Source: Taudactylus pleione
Lineage: Eukaryota > Chordata > Amphibia > Anura > Myobatrachidae
Assembly: GCA_031769625.1 (NCBI GenBank)
Contig: JAUIMM010000702.1
Location: forward strand, 4,324,501 to 4,388,500
Direction: 5' to 3'
DNA: 64,000 bases
A program made the translations under genes and the position numbers. This document shows positions 8,858 to 22,381 of this stretch, in pieces. The notes under the pieces are model-generated. The model was given only the letters and a program-made list of their open reading frames with translations. It searched no databases and was not told the origin of the DNA. Within the stretch, counting starts at the first letter, position 1; each line of letters opens with the position of its first letter.

Positions 8858-11197
8858 GTAATTAATGTTTATTAATTACCGGTAATTCTCAGGCTAGACT
8901 AGTTCTAGTCCTGCAGAGGCACGATGATATGTTCTTGCTATATATTGATACTTCTAAAAATGTCTATTTGCTATGGACTCTTCTACTTATGCGACACTGT
9001 GATTTGGTAGTGTCAGATATACAGTAATTCTGTTTATCTCAGGGTACAGTATATCTCACCTCTTCACTCTCCCGGTTTTACTCCTTAAATCAAACTTTAT
9101 AGTCAAAATCCCCAACAGCATTACACTCACCTTTCCCAACCAAAAATCTTCAGGGTGGTTTTTCAAACACCTGGGCTTAATGTTGGGAAAATTTGAATCT
9201 TTTCATTAGAAGATTTGCCTCTGATGTCTAATATTTAAAGATAGATTATAGATAGATAGGTAGCTCAATCATTGATAAATAGACACTAGTTAGATACAGA
9301 TGTGTCTGCATACATCTATCCTCCATGCGCTATAAGACGTGTTACAAATAATGTGTTAGCGCCATGTGACTTGGCTTTACAGAGCATCTTTCCAAGCATC
9401 TTTTGCCCTTAAAATGTGTCTTTATTTGCAAAGTGATGTGAATAGGACGCAAAAGCAGCTTATACTGATTAAAATTATATTCGGCATGCCTATATTCTGT
9501 GTGTGTGACTGCTGCTGTATCTGCATGCAAAATGCAACTTTACAGTGTCACAGCCACTGACACTGTAACGTATCATTTTGCATGCAGATATATCCGCAGT
9601 CGCACACAGAACATAGGCATGCCACATATAATTTTAATCAGCATAAGCTCCTTGTCCATCATATTTTGCATCGCTTTGCAAAGAAGACACATTTTAAGGG
9701 GAAAAGTTACACGAAAAGACACTCAGTTCTATTGTGTCATTCCATGGTATAACACTTCCAGAAGGGCTGTTTAACGCACAGGGAGACTAGGTGTATATGA
9801 ACACATCTGTAGATTGCCCATATATAGATAGATATAAAGATAGATAGATAGATAGATAGATAAAGAGATAGATAGTTAGATAGAGAGATAGAGATAGATA
9901 GATAGATTGATTGATAGATATAGAGATAGATAGATAAAGAGATAGATAGATAGAGCGAGAGATAGATAGATATAAAGATAGATAGATTGATAGATATAGA
10001 GATAGATAGACTGATAGGCAGACACTAGTTCTTTGGCCCTTATAACTCGTCTTTTGCTGTGTTGCTAGTTATCATGTCTTGCTTTCTGTGTGTTGCTAGT
10101 TGTGTGAGCATTTGGTAGGGGATATAGACTGTAAGCTCCACTGGGGCAAGGACTGAAATGAATGGCCAAATATTTTTTGTAAAGCGCTGCAGAATGTATG
10201 TGCGCTATATAACAAGCTGGTAATAAATAATAATAAATAATTAGATACAGATGCGTCCACATACATCAATCCTCCATGTGCTTTGAGATGTGTTACAAAT
10301 AATGGGTGAGTACAATGTGACTCTGTAGCACAGAACATCTTTCCAGGTGACATTTTCCATTAATATGTGTCTGATTTGCAAAGTGATGCGAATTTAATGC
10401 AAGAGCAGCTTCCACTGATTAAAATGATATACGGCATGCCTACTGTATAATCTGTATGCGACTGAGCTGTATCTGCATGCGATATGCAACTTTACAGTGT
10501 CACAGCCGCTGACACTGTAATGTAGGATTTTGCATGCAGATATATCCGCAGTCGCACACAGAACATAGGCATGCCACAGATCATTTTTATCAACATATGC
10601 TGCTTGTCCGTCATATTTTGCATCGCTTTGCAATTAAGACACATTTTAAGGGGAAAAGTTACACGAAAAGATGCATAATTCTATTGTGTTGTGCCACAGC
10701 ATAACACTACTAGAAGGATATTTTAACGCAAGAGGAGACTAGGTGTATGTGAACACATCTTTTGGTTGCCCATATATATATATAAATAGATAGATAGATA
10801 GAGAGATGGATTGGTACCGATTCGTGCCATGGTATAACTTATCTACAAGGGCTGTTTAATGCGCAGTGAAGCTAGGTGTATGTGAACACATCTGTAGATC
10901 GTCCATATACTGTATAGATAGATATAGACATAGATAGAAGGATAGATATAGTTCAAATTCACCCTGCCAACAAGGACAGACCCAACTGAGATATATTTGC
11001 ATGTATAGTGTATAGCAAGAACATGTTATCGCGCCTCTCAATATTTTTTTCCAGGTGGGCCTTTTCCATGAATCAAAATGTGAGGTCAGCATCTAAGCAA
11101 ACTACATCGCTGGACTTTGGTGAGGTCTCCATGAATCCAGACTTCTACTCATGGCAACGATCAAAGAGGAACCAACGGAAGAGGAGACCCAGAACAG
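8858..11197 (+). repeat. Unit 6, long (2340 bp)
   Basis: H1 centre 9554, SINE-like 10031-10242, H2 centre 10506, exon-like segment 11055-11197 with GT donor. It has the 'CTTCAG' marker. 'TGTAGGATTTTGC' in the H2 right arm is shared only with unit 11. Confidence 0.95.
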
Positions 11198-12584
11198 GTA
11201 ATTAATGTTTATTAATTACTGGTAATTCTCAGGCTAGACTAGTTCTAGTACTGCAGAGGCACAATGATATGTTCTTGCTATACATTGATACTTCCAAAAA
11301 TTTCTATTTGCTATGGACTCTTCTACTTATGCGACACTGTGATTTGGTAGTGTCAGATATACAGGTATTCTGTTTATCTCAGGGTACAGTATATCTCAGC
11401 TCTTGACTCTCCCTGTTCACTCCATAAATCACACTTTATAGTCAAAATTCCCAAAAGCATTACACTCACCTTTCCCAACCAAGAATCTTGAGGGTGGTTT
11501 TTCAAACACCTGGGCTTAATGTTGGGAAAATTTGAATCTTTTGATTACAAGATTTGCCTCCGATGTCTAATATTTAAAGATAGATTATAGATAGATAGGT
11601 AGCTCAATCTTTGATAAATAGACACTAGTTAGATACAGATGTGTCTGCATACATCTATCCTCCATGCGCTATAAGACGTGTTACAAATAACGTGCGAGCG
11701 CCATGTGACTCGGCATTACAGAGCATCTTTCCATGCGACTTTTGCCCTTAAAATGTGTCTTTATTTGCAAAGCGATGTGAATAGGACGCAAAAGCAGCTT
11801 ATACTGATTAAAATGATATTCGGCATGCCTATATTCTGTGTGTGTGACTGCTGCTGTATCTGCATGCAAAATGCAACTTTACAGTGTCATAGCCGCTGAC
11901 ACTGTAATGTAGCATTTTGCATGCAGATATATCCGCAGTCGCACACAGAACATAGGCATGCCACAGATCATTTTTATCAACATATGCTGCTTGTCCGTCA
12001 TATTTTGCATCGCTTTGCAATTAAGACACATTTTAAGGGGAAAAGTTACACGAAAAGATGCATAATTCTATTGTGTTGTGCCACAGCATAACACTACTAG
12101 AAGGATATTTTAACGCAAGAGGAGACTAGGTGTATGTGAACACATCTTTTGGTTGCCCATATATATATATAAATAGATAGATAGATAGAGAGATGGATTG
12201 GTGCCGATTCGTGCCATGGTATAACTTATCTACAAGGGATGTTTAATGCGCAGTGAAGCTAGGTGTATGTGAACACATCTGTAGATCGTCCATATACTGT
12301 ATAGATAGATATAGACATAGATAGAAGGATAGATATAGTTCAAATTCACCCTGCCAACAAGGACAGACCCAACTGAGATATATTTGCATGTATAGTGTAT
12401 AGCAAGAACATGTTATCGCGCCTCTCAATATTTTTTTCCAGGTGGGCCTTTTCCATGAATCAAAATGTGAGGTCAGCATCTAAGCAAACTACATCGCTGG
12501 ACTTTGGTGAGGTCTCCATGAATCCAGACTTCTACTCATGGCAACGATCAAAGAGGAACCAACGGAAGAGGAGACCCAGAACAG
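11198..12584 (+). repeat. Unit 7, short type S1 (1387 bp)
   Basis: Block-B counterpart of unit 2, with the same chimeric hairpin (centre 11893) and loop TAGCCGC. Private changes include 'GGTGCCGATTC' near 12200 and 'GGGATGTTT' near 12237. Exon-like segment 12442-12584, GT donor intact. Confidence 0.95.
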
Positions 12585-13977
12585 GTAATTAATGTTTATT
12601 AATTACTGGTAATTCTCAGGCTAGACTAGTTCTAGTACTGCAGAGGCACAATGATATGTTCTTGCTATACATTGATACTTCCAAAAATTTCTATTTGCTA
12701 TGGACTCTTCTACTTATGCGACACTGTGATTTGGTAGTGTCAGATATACAGGTATTCTGTTTATCTCAGGGTACAGTATATCTCAGCTCTTGACTCTCCC
12801 TGTTCACTCCATAAATCACACTTTATAGTCAAAATTCCCAAAAGCATTACACTCACCTTTCCCAACCAAGAATCTTGAGGGTGGTTTTTCAAACACCTGG
12901 GCTTAATGTTGGGAAAATTTGAATCTTTTGATTACAAGATTTGCCTCCGATGTCTAATATTTAAAGATAGATTATAGATAGATAGGTAGCTCAATCTTTG
13001 ATAAATAGACACTAGTTAGATACAGATGTGTCTGCATACATCTATCCTCCATGCGCTATAAGACGTGTTACAAATAACGTGCGAGCGCCATGTGACTCGG
13101 CATTACAGAGCATCTTTCCATGCGACTTTTGCCCTTAAAATGTGTCTTTATTTGCAAAGCGATGTGAATAGGACGCAAAAGCAGCTTATACTGATTAAAA
13201 TGATATTCGGCATGCCTATATTCTGTGTGTGTGACTGCTGCTGTATCTGCATGCAAAATGCAACTTTACAGTGTCACAGCCACTGACACTGTAACGTATC
13301 ATTTTGCATGCAGATATATCCGCAGTCGCACACAGAACATAGGCATGCCACAGATCATTTTAATCAGCATAAGCTGCTTGTCCATTCTATTTTGCATCAC
13401 TTTGCAATTAAGACAGATTTTAAGGGGAAAAGTTACACGAAAAGACGCTCACTTCTATTGTGTTGTGCCACAGTATAACACTACTAGAAGGACTGTTTAA
13501 CGCGAGAGGATACTAGGTGTACTTGAACACATCTGTTGGTTGCCTATATATATATAAATAGATAGATAGATAGATATATAGAGAGATGGATCAGTACCAA
13601 TTCGTGCCATGGTATAACTTATCTACAAGGGCTGTTTAATGCGCAGTGAGGCTAGGTGTATGTGAACACATCTGTAGATCGTCCATATACTGTATAGATA
13701 GATATAGACATAGATAGAAGGATAGATATAGTTCAAATTCACCCTGCCAACAATGACAGACCCAACTGAGACATATTTGCATGCATAGTGTATAGCAAGA
13801 ACATGTTATCGCGCCTCTCAATCTTTTTTTCCAGGTGGGCCTTTTCCATGAATCAAAATGTGAGGTCAGCATCTAAGCAAACTACATCGCTGGACTTTTG
13901 TGAGGTCTCCTTGAATCCAGACTTCTACTCATGGCAACGATCAAAGAGGAACCAACGGAAGAGGAGACCCAGAACAG
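12585..13977 (+). repeat. Unit 8, short type S2 (1393 bp)
   Basis: Block-B counterpart of unit 3, same junction, hairpin centre 13280. It reads 'GTGCCATGG' near 13604 where unit 3 reads 'GTGCCACGG'. Exon-like segment 13835-13977, GT donor intact. Confidence 0.95.
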
Positions 13978-16317
13978 GTAATTAATGTTTATTAATTACC
14001 GGTAATTCTCAGGCTAGACTAGTTCTAGTCCTGCAGAGGCACGATGATATGTTCTTGCTATATATTGATACTTCTAAAAATGTCTATTTGCTATGGACTC
14101 TTCTACTTATGCGACACTGTGATTTGGTAGTGTCAGATATACAGTAATTCTGTTTATCTCAGGGTACAGTATATCTCACCTCTTCACTCTCCAGGTTTTA
14201 CTCCTTAAATCAAACTTTATAGTCAAAATCCCCAACAGCATTACACTCACCTTTCCCAACCAAAAATCTTGAGGGTGGTTTTTCAAACACCTGGGCTTAA
14301 TGTTGGGAAAATTTGAATCTTTTCATTAGAAGATTTGCCTCTGATGTCTAATATTTAAAGATAGATTATAGATAGATAGGTAGCTCAATCATTGATAAAT
14401 AGACACTAGTTAGATACAGATGTGTCTGCATACATCTATCCTCCATGCGCTATAAGACGTGTTACAAATAATGTGTTAGCGCCATGTGACTTGGCTTTAC
14501 AGAGCATCTTTCCAAGCATCTTTTGCCCTTAAAATGTGTCTTTATTTGCAAAGTGATGTGAATAGGACGCAAAAGCAGCTTATACTGATTAAAATTATAT
14601 TCGGCATGCCTATATTCTGTGTGTGTGACTGCTGCTGTATCTGCATGCAAAATGCAACTTTACAGTGTCACAGCCACTGACACTGTAACGTATCATTTTG
14701 CATGCAGATATATCCGCAGTCGCACACAGAACATAGGCATGCCACATATAATATTAATCAGCATAAGCTCCTTGTCCATCATATTTTGCATCGCTTTGCA
14801 AAGAAGACACATTTTAAGGGGAAAAGTTACACGAAAAGACACTCAGTTCTATTGTGTCGTTCCATGGTATAACACTTCCAGAAGGGCTGTTTAACGCACA
14901 GGGAGACTAGGTGTATATGAACACATCTGTAGATTGCCCATATATAGATAGATATAAAGATAGATAGATAGATAGATAGATAAAGAGATAGATAGTTAGA
15001 TAGAGAGATAGAGATAGATAGATAGATTGATTGATAGATATAGAGATAGATAGATAAAGAGATAGATAGATAGAGCGAGAGATAGATAGATATAAAGATA
15101 GATAGATTGATAGATATAGAGATAGATAGACTGATAGACAGACACTAGTTCTTTGGCCCTTATAACTCGTCTTTCGCTGTGTTGCTAGTTATCATGTCTT
15201 GCTTTCTGTGTGTTGCTAGTTGTGTGAGCATTTGGTAGGGGATATAGACTGTAAGCTCCACTGGGGCAAGGACTGAAATGAATGGCCAAATATTTTTTGT
15301 AAAGCGCTGCAGAATGTATGTGCGCTATATAACAAGCTGGTAATAAATAATAATAAATAATTAGATACAGATGCGTCCACATACATCAATCCTCCATGTG
15401 CTTTGAGATGTGTAACAAATAATGGGTGAGTACAATGTGACTCTGTAGCACAGAACATCTTTCCAGGTGACATTTTCCATTAATATGTGTCTGATTTGCA
15501 AAGTGATGCGAATTTAATGCAAGAGCAGCTTCCACTGATTAAAATGATATACGGCATGCCTACTGTATAATCTGTATGCGACTGAGCTGTATCTGCATGC
15601 GATATGCAACTTTACAGTGTCACAGCCGCTGACACTGTAATGTAGCATTTTGCATGCAGATATATCCGCAGTCGCACACAGAACATAGGCATGCCACAGA
15701 TCATTTTTATCAACATATGCTGCTTGTCCGTCATATTTTGCATCGCTTTGCAATTAAGACACATTTTAAGGGGAAAAGTTACACGAAAAGATGCATAATT
15801 CTATTGTGTTGTGCCACAGCATAACACTACTAGAAGGATATTTTAACGCAAGAGGAGACTAGGTGTATGTGAACACATCTTTTGGTTGCCCATATATATA
15901 TATAAATAGATAGATAGATAGAGAGATGGATTGGTACCGATTCGTGCCATGGTATAACTTATCTACAAGGGCTGTTTAATGCGCAGTGAAGCTAGGTGTA
16001 TGTGAACACATCTGTAGATCGTCCATATACTGTATAGATAGATATAGACATAGATAGAAGGATAGATATAGTTCAAATTCACCCTGCCAACAAGGACAGA
16101 CCCAACTGAGATATATTTGCATGTATAGTGTATAGCAAGAACATGTTATCGCGCCTCTCAATATTTTTTTCCAGGTGGGCCTTTTCCATGAATCAAAATG
16201 TGAGGTCAGCATCTAAGCAAACTACATCGCTGGACTTTGGTGAGGTCTCCATGAATCCAGACTTCTACTCATGGCAACGATCAAAGAGGAACCAACGGAA
16301 GTGGAGACCCAGAACAG
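13978..16317 (+). repeat. Unit 9, long (2340 bp)
   Basis: Block-B counterpart of unit 4. H1 centre 14674, SINE-like 15151-15362, H2 centre 15626, exon-like segment 16175-16317 with the 'GAAGTGGAG' variant and GT donor. Confidence 0.95.
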
Positions 16318-17714
16318 GTAATTAATGTTTATTAATTACTGGTAATTCTCAGGCTAGACTAGTTCTAGTACTGCAGAGGCACAATGATATGTTCTTGCTA
16401 TACTTTGATACTTCCAAAAATTTCTATTTGCTATGGACTCTTCTACTTATGCGACACTGTGATTTGGTAGTGTCAGATATACAGGTATTCTGTTTATCTC
16501 AGGGTACAGTATATCTCAGCTCTTCACTCTCCCTGTTCACTCCATAAATCACACTTTATAGTCAAAATTCCCAAAAGCATTACACTCACCTTTCCCAACC
16601 AAGAATCTTGAGGGTGGTTTTTCAAACACCTGGGCTTAATGTTGGGAAAATTTGAATCTTTTGATTACAAGATTTGCCTCCGATGTCTAATATTTAAAGA
16701 TAGATTATAGATAGATAGGTAGCTCAATCTTTGATAAATAGACACTAGTTAGATACAGATGTGTCTGCATACATCTATCCTCCATGCGCTATAAGACGTG
16801 TTACAAATAACGTGCGAGCGCCATGTGACTCGGCATTACAGAGCATCTTTCCATGCGACTTTTGCCCTTAAAATGTGTCTTTATTTGCAAAGCGATGTGA
16901 ATAGGACGCAAAAGCAGCTTATACTGATTAAAATGATATTCGGCATGCCTATATTCTGTGTGTGTGACTGCTGCTGTATCTGCATGCAAAATGCAACTTT
17001 ACAGTGTCACAGCCACTGACACTGTAACGTATCATTTTGCATGCAGATATATCCGCAGTCGCACACAGAACATAGGCATGCCACAGATCATTTTAATCAG
17101 CATAAGCTGCTTGTCCATTCTATTTTGCATCACTTTGCAATTAAGACAGATTTTAAGGGGAAAAGTTACACGAAAAGACGCTCACTTCTATTGTGTTGTG
17201 CCACAGTATAACACTACTAGAAGGACTGTTTAACGCGAGAGGATACTAGGTGTACTTGAACACATCTGTTGGTTGCCTATATATATATAAATAGATAGAT
17301 AGATAGATAGATAGATAGAGAGATGGATCAGTACCAATTCGTGCCACGGTATAACTTATCTACAAGGGCTGTTTAATGCGCAGTGAGGCTAGGTGTATGT
17401 GAACACATCTGTAGATCGTCCATATACTGTATAGATAGATATAGACATAGATAGAAGGATAGATATAGTTCAAATTCACCCTGCCAACAATGACAGACCC
17501 AACTGAGACATATTTGCATGTATAGTGTATAGCAAGAACATGTTATCGCGCCTCTCAATCTTTTTTTCCAGGTGGGCCTTTTCCATGAATCAAAATGTGA
17601 GGTCAGCATCTAAGCAAACTACATCGCTGGACTTTTGTGAGGTCTCCTTGAATCCAGACTTCTACTCATGGCAACGATCAAAGAGGAACCAACGGAAGAG
17701 GAGACCCAGAACAG
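16318..17714 (+). repeat. Unit 10, short type S2 (1397 bp)
   Basis: Block-B counterpart of unit 5, including its 4-bp longer GATA stretch. Hairpin centre 17013. Exon-like segment 17572-17714, GT donor intact. Confidence 0.95.
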
Positions 17715-20052
17715 GTAATTAATGTTTATTAATTACCGGTAATTCTCAGGCTAGACTAGTTCTAGTCCTGCAGAGGCACGATGATATGTTCTTGCTATAT
17801 ATTGATACTTCTAAAAATGTCTATTTGCTATGGACTCTTCTACTTATGCGACACTGTGATTTGGTAGTGTCAGATATACAGTAATTCTGTTTATCTCAGG
17901 GTACAGTATATCTCACCTCTTCACTCTCCCGGTTTTACTCCTTAAATCAAACTTTATAGTCAAAATCCCCAACAGCATTACACTCACCTTTCCCAACCAA
18001 AAATCTTCAGGGTGGTTTTTCAAACACCTGGGCTTAATGTTGGGAAAATTTGAATCTTTTCATTAGAAGATTTGCCTCTGATGTCTAATATTTAAAGATA
18101 GATTATAGATAGATAGGTAGCTCAATCATTGATAAATAGACACTAGTTAGATACAGATGTGTCTGCATACATCTATCCTCCATGCGCTATAAGACGTGTT
18201 ACAAATAATGTGTTAGCGCCATGTGACTTGGCTTTACAGAGCATCTTTCCAAGCATCTTTTGCCCTTAAAATGTGTCTTTATTTGCAAAGTGATGTGAAT
18301 AGGACGCAAAAGCAGCTTATACTGATTAAAATTATATTCGGCATGCCTATATTCTGTGTGTGTGACTGCTGCTGTATCTGCATGCAAAATGCAACTTTAC
18401 AGTGTCACAGCCACTGACACTGTAACGTATCATTTTGCATGCAGATATATCCGCAGTCGCACACAGAACATAGGCATGCCACATATAATTTTAATCAGCA
18501 TAAGCTCCTTGTCCATCATATTTTGCATCGCTTTGCAAAGAAGACACATTTTAAGGGGAAAAGTTACACGAAAAGACACTCAGTTCTATTGTGTCATTCC
18601 ATGGTATAACACTTCCAGAAGGGCTGTTTAACGCACAGGGAGACTAGGTGTATATGAACACATCTGTAGATTGCCCATATATAGATAGATATAAAGATAG
18701 ATAGATAGATAGATAGATAAAGAGATAGATAGTTAGATAGAGAGATAGAGATAGATAGATAGATTGATTGATAGATATAGAGATAGATAGATAAAGAGAT
18801 AGATAGATAGAGCGAGAGATAGATAGATATAAAGATAGATAGATTGATAGATATAGAGATAGATAGACTGATAGGCAGACACTAGTTCTTTGGCCCTTAT
18901 AACTCGTCTTTTGCTGTGTTGCTAGTTATCATGTCTTGCTTTCTGTGTGTTGCTAGTTGTGTGAGCATTTGGTAGGGGATATAGACTGTAAGCTCCACTG
19001 GGGCAAGGACTGAAATGAATGGCCAAATATTTTTTGTAAAGCGCTGCAGAATGTATGTGCGCTATATAACAAGCTGGTAATAAATAATAATAAATAATTA
19101 GATACAGATGCGTCCACATACATCAATCCTCCATGTGCTTTGAGATGTGTTACAAATAATGGGTGAGTACAATGTGACTCTGTAGCACAGAACATCTTTC
19201 CAGGTGACATTTTCCATTAATATGTGTCTGATTTGCAAAGTGATGCGAATTTAATGCAAGAGCAGCTTACACTGATTAATATGATATACGGCATGCCTAC
19301 TGTATAATCTGTATGCGACTGAGCTGTATCTGCATGCGATATGCAACTTTACAGTGTCACAGCCGCTGACACTGTAATGTAGGATTTTGCATGCAGATAT
19401 ATCCGCAGTCGCACACAGAACATAGGCATGCCACAGATCATTTTTATCAACATATGCTGCTTGTCCGTCATATTTTGCATCGCTTTTCAATTAAGACACA
19501 TTTTAAGGGGAAAAGTTACACGAAAAGATGCATAATTCAATTGTGTTGTGCCACAGCATAACACTACTAGAAGGATAGTTTAACGCAAGAGGAGACTAGG
19601 TGTATGTGAACACATCTGTTGGTTGCCCATATATACATAAATAGATAGATAGATAGAGAGATGGATTGGTACCGATTCGTGCCATGGTATAACTTATCTA
19701 CAAGGGCTGTTTAATGCACAGTGAAGCTAGGTGTATGTGAACACTTCTGTAGATCGTCCATATACTGTATAGATAGATATAGACATAGATAGAAGGATAG
19801 ATATAGTTCAAATTCACCCTGCCAACAAGGACAGACCCAACTGAGATATATTTGCATGTATAGTGTATAGCAAGAACATGTTATCGCGCCTCTCAATATT
19901 TTTTTCCAGGTGGGCCTTTTCCATGAATCAAAATGTGAGGTCAGCATCTAAGCAAACTACATCGCTGGACTTTGGTGAGGTCTCCATGAATCCAGACTTC
20001 TACTCATGGCAACGATCAAAGAGGAACCAATGGAAGAGGAGACCCAGAACAG
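17715..20052 (+). repeat. Unit 11, long (2338 bp)
   Basis: H1 centre 18411, SINE-like 18888-19099, H2 centre 19363, exon-like segment 19910-20052 with GT donor. Its first part is nearly the same as unit 6. From about 19260 private changes accumulate ('TTACACTGATTAAT', 'CGCTTTTCAATT', 'ATATACATAAAT', 'CCAATGGAAG'), marking the edge of the recent block duplication. Confidence 0.95.
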
Positions 20053-22381
20053 GTAATTAATGTTTATTAATTACTGGTAATTCTCAGGCTAGACTAGTTC
20101 TAGTACTGCAGAGGCACAATGATATGTTCTTGCTATACATTGATACTTCCAAAAATGTCTATTTGCTATGGACTCTTCTACTTATGCGACACTGTGATTT
20201 GGTAGTGTCAGATATACAGGTATTCTGTTTATCTCAGGGTACAGTATATCTCACCTCTTCACTCTCCCTGTTCACTCCATAAATCACACTTTATAGTCAA
20301 AATTCCCAACAGCATTACACTCACCTTTCCCAACCAAGAATCTTGAGGGTGGTTTTTCAAACACCTGGGCTTAATGTTGGGAAAATTTGAATCTTTTGAT
20401 TAGAAGATTTGCCTCCGATGTCTAATATTTAAAGATAGATTATAGATAGATAGGTAGCTCAATCATTGATAAATAGACACTAGTTAGATACAGATGTGTC
20501 TGCATACATCTATCCTCCATGCGCTATAAGACGTGTTACAAATAACGTGCGAGCGCCATGTGACTCGGCATTACAGAGCATCTTTCCATGCAACTTTTGC
20601 CCTTAAAATGTGTCTTTATTTGCAAAGCGATGTGAATAGGATGCAAAAGCAGCTTATACTGATTAAAATGATATTTGGCATGCCTATATTCTGTGTGTGT
20701 GACTGCTGCTGTATCTGCATGCAAAATGCAACTTTACAGTGTCACAGCCACTGACACTGTAACGTATCATTTTGCATGCAGATATATCCGCAGTCGCACA
20801 CAGAACATAGGCATGCCACATATCATTTTAATCAGCATAAGCTCCTTGTCCATCATATTTTGCAATGAAGACACATTTTAAGGGGAAAAGTTACATGAAA
20901 AGAAACTCATTTCTTTTGTGTCATGCCATGGTATAAAACTTCCAGAAGGGCTGTTTAACGCACAGGGAGACTAGGTGTATGTGAACACATCTGTAGATTG
21001 CCCATATATAGATAGATATAAAGATAGATAGATAGATAGATAAAGTGATAGATAGTTAGATAGAGAGATAGATATAGAGATAGATAGATAGATTGATTGA
21101 TAGATATAGAGATAGATAGATAAAGAGAGAGATAGATAGAGTGAGAGATAGATAAATAGATATAAAGATAGATAGATTTACAGATAGATAGACAGATAGG
21201 CAGACACTAGTTCTTTGGCCCTGATAACTTTTCTTTCGCTGTGTTGCTAGTTATAATGTGTCGCTTTCTGTGTGTTGCTAGTTGTGTGAGCATTTGTTAG
21301 GGCATATAGACTGTAAGCTCCACTGGGGAAAGGACTGAAATGAATGGCCAAACATTTTTTGTAAAGCGCTGTGGAATGTATGTGCGCTATATAACAAGCT
21401 GGAAATAAATAATAATAAATAATTAGATACAGATGCGTCCACATACATCAATCCTCCATGTGCTTTGAGATGTGTTACGAATAAGGGGTGAGTACAATGT
21501 GACTCTGTAGCACAGAGCATCTTTCCAGGTGACCTTTTCCATTAATATGTGTCTGATTTGCAAAGCGATGCGAATAGGACGCAAAAGCAGCTTCTACTGA
21601 TTAAAATGATATATGGTATGCCTACTGTATAATCTGTGTGTGACTGAGCTGTATCTGCATGCGATATGCAATTTTACAGTGTCACAGCCACTGACACTGT
21701 AATGTAGCATTTTGCATGCAGATATATCCGCAGTCGCACACAGAACATAGGCATGCCACAGATCATTTTAATCAGCATAAGCTGCTTGTCCATTCTATTT
21801 TGCATCGCTTTGCAATTAAGACAGATTTTAAGGGGAAAAGTTACACGAAAAGAAGCTCACTTCTATTGTGTTGTGCCACAGTATAACACTACTAGAAGGA
21901 CTGTTTAACGTGAGAGGATACTAGGTGTACTTGAACACATCTGTTGGTTGCCTATAAATATATAAATAGATAGATAGATAGTTAGAGAGATGGATCAGTA
22001 CCAATTCGTGCCACGGTATAACTTATCTACAAGGGCTGTTTAATGCGCAGTGAGGCTAGGTGTATGTGAACACATCTGTAGATCGTCCATATACTGGTTA
22101 GATAGATATAGACATAGATAGAAGGATAGTTATAGTTCAAATTCACCCTGCCAACAATGAGAGACCCAACTGAGATATATTTGCATGTATAGTGTATAGC
22201 AAGAACATGTTATCGCGCCTCTCAATATTTTTTTCCAGGTGGGCCTTTTCCATGAATCAAAATGTGAGGTCAGCATCTAAGCAAACTACATCGCTGGACT
22301 TTTGTGAGGTCTCCTTGAATCCAGACTTCTACTCATGGCAATGATCAAAAAGGAACCAACGGAAGAGGAGACCCAGAACAG
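20053..22381 (+). repeat. Unit 12, long, diverged (2329 bp)
   Basis: H1 centre 20748, SINE-like 21213-21424, H2 centre 21688, exon-like segment 22239-22381 with GT donor. A 10-bp deletion near 20861 in the H1 right arm fuses two TTTGCA direct repeats, which looks like slippage. The long open frame of the exon-like segment is broken by TGA ('CAATGA', about 22340). H2 carries the 'CATTCTATTTTGC' form that reappears in the S2 short units. Confidence 0.93.

Larger units (their letters stand above)
2341..11197. repeat. Higher-order repeat block A (8857 bp, five units)
   Basis: The unit order is 1387, 1393, 2340, 1397, 2340 bp. Markers specific to each position recur at the same place in block B: the hairpin loop 'TAGCCGC' in the first unit, 'GAAGTGGAG' in the exon-like segment of the third, and 'CTTCAG' instead of 'CTTGAG' in the fifth. 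The five units therefore duplicated as one block. The partial unit at 1-2340 has the fifth-unit markers, so another block copy probably precedes the window. Confidence 0.93.
11198..20052. repeat. Higher-order repeat block B (8855 bp, five units)
   Basis: This is a tandem copy of block A with the same unit order (1387, 1393, 2340, 1397, 2338 bp). By eye the two blocks differ at only scattered sites, for example 'ACCAACAATC' at about 7741 against 'ACCAAGAATC' at about 16598. Differences are denser in the last roughly 800 bp (from about 19260), so the true duplication edge may lie inside the fifth unit. Confidence 0.92.
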
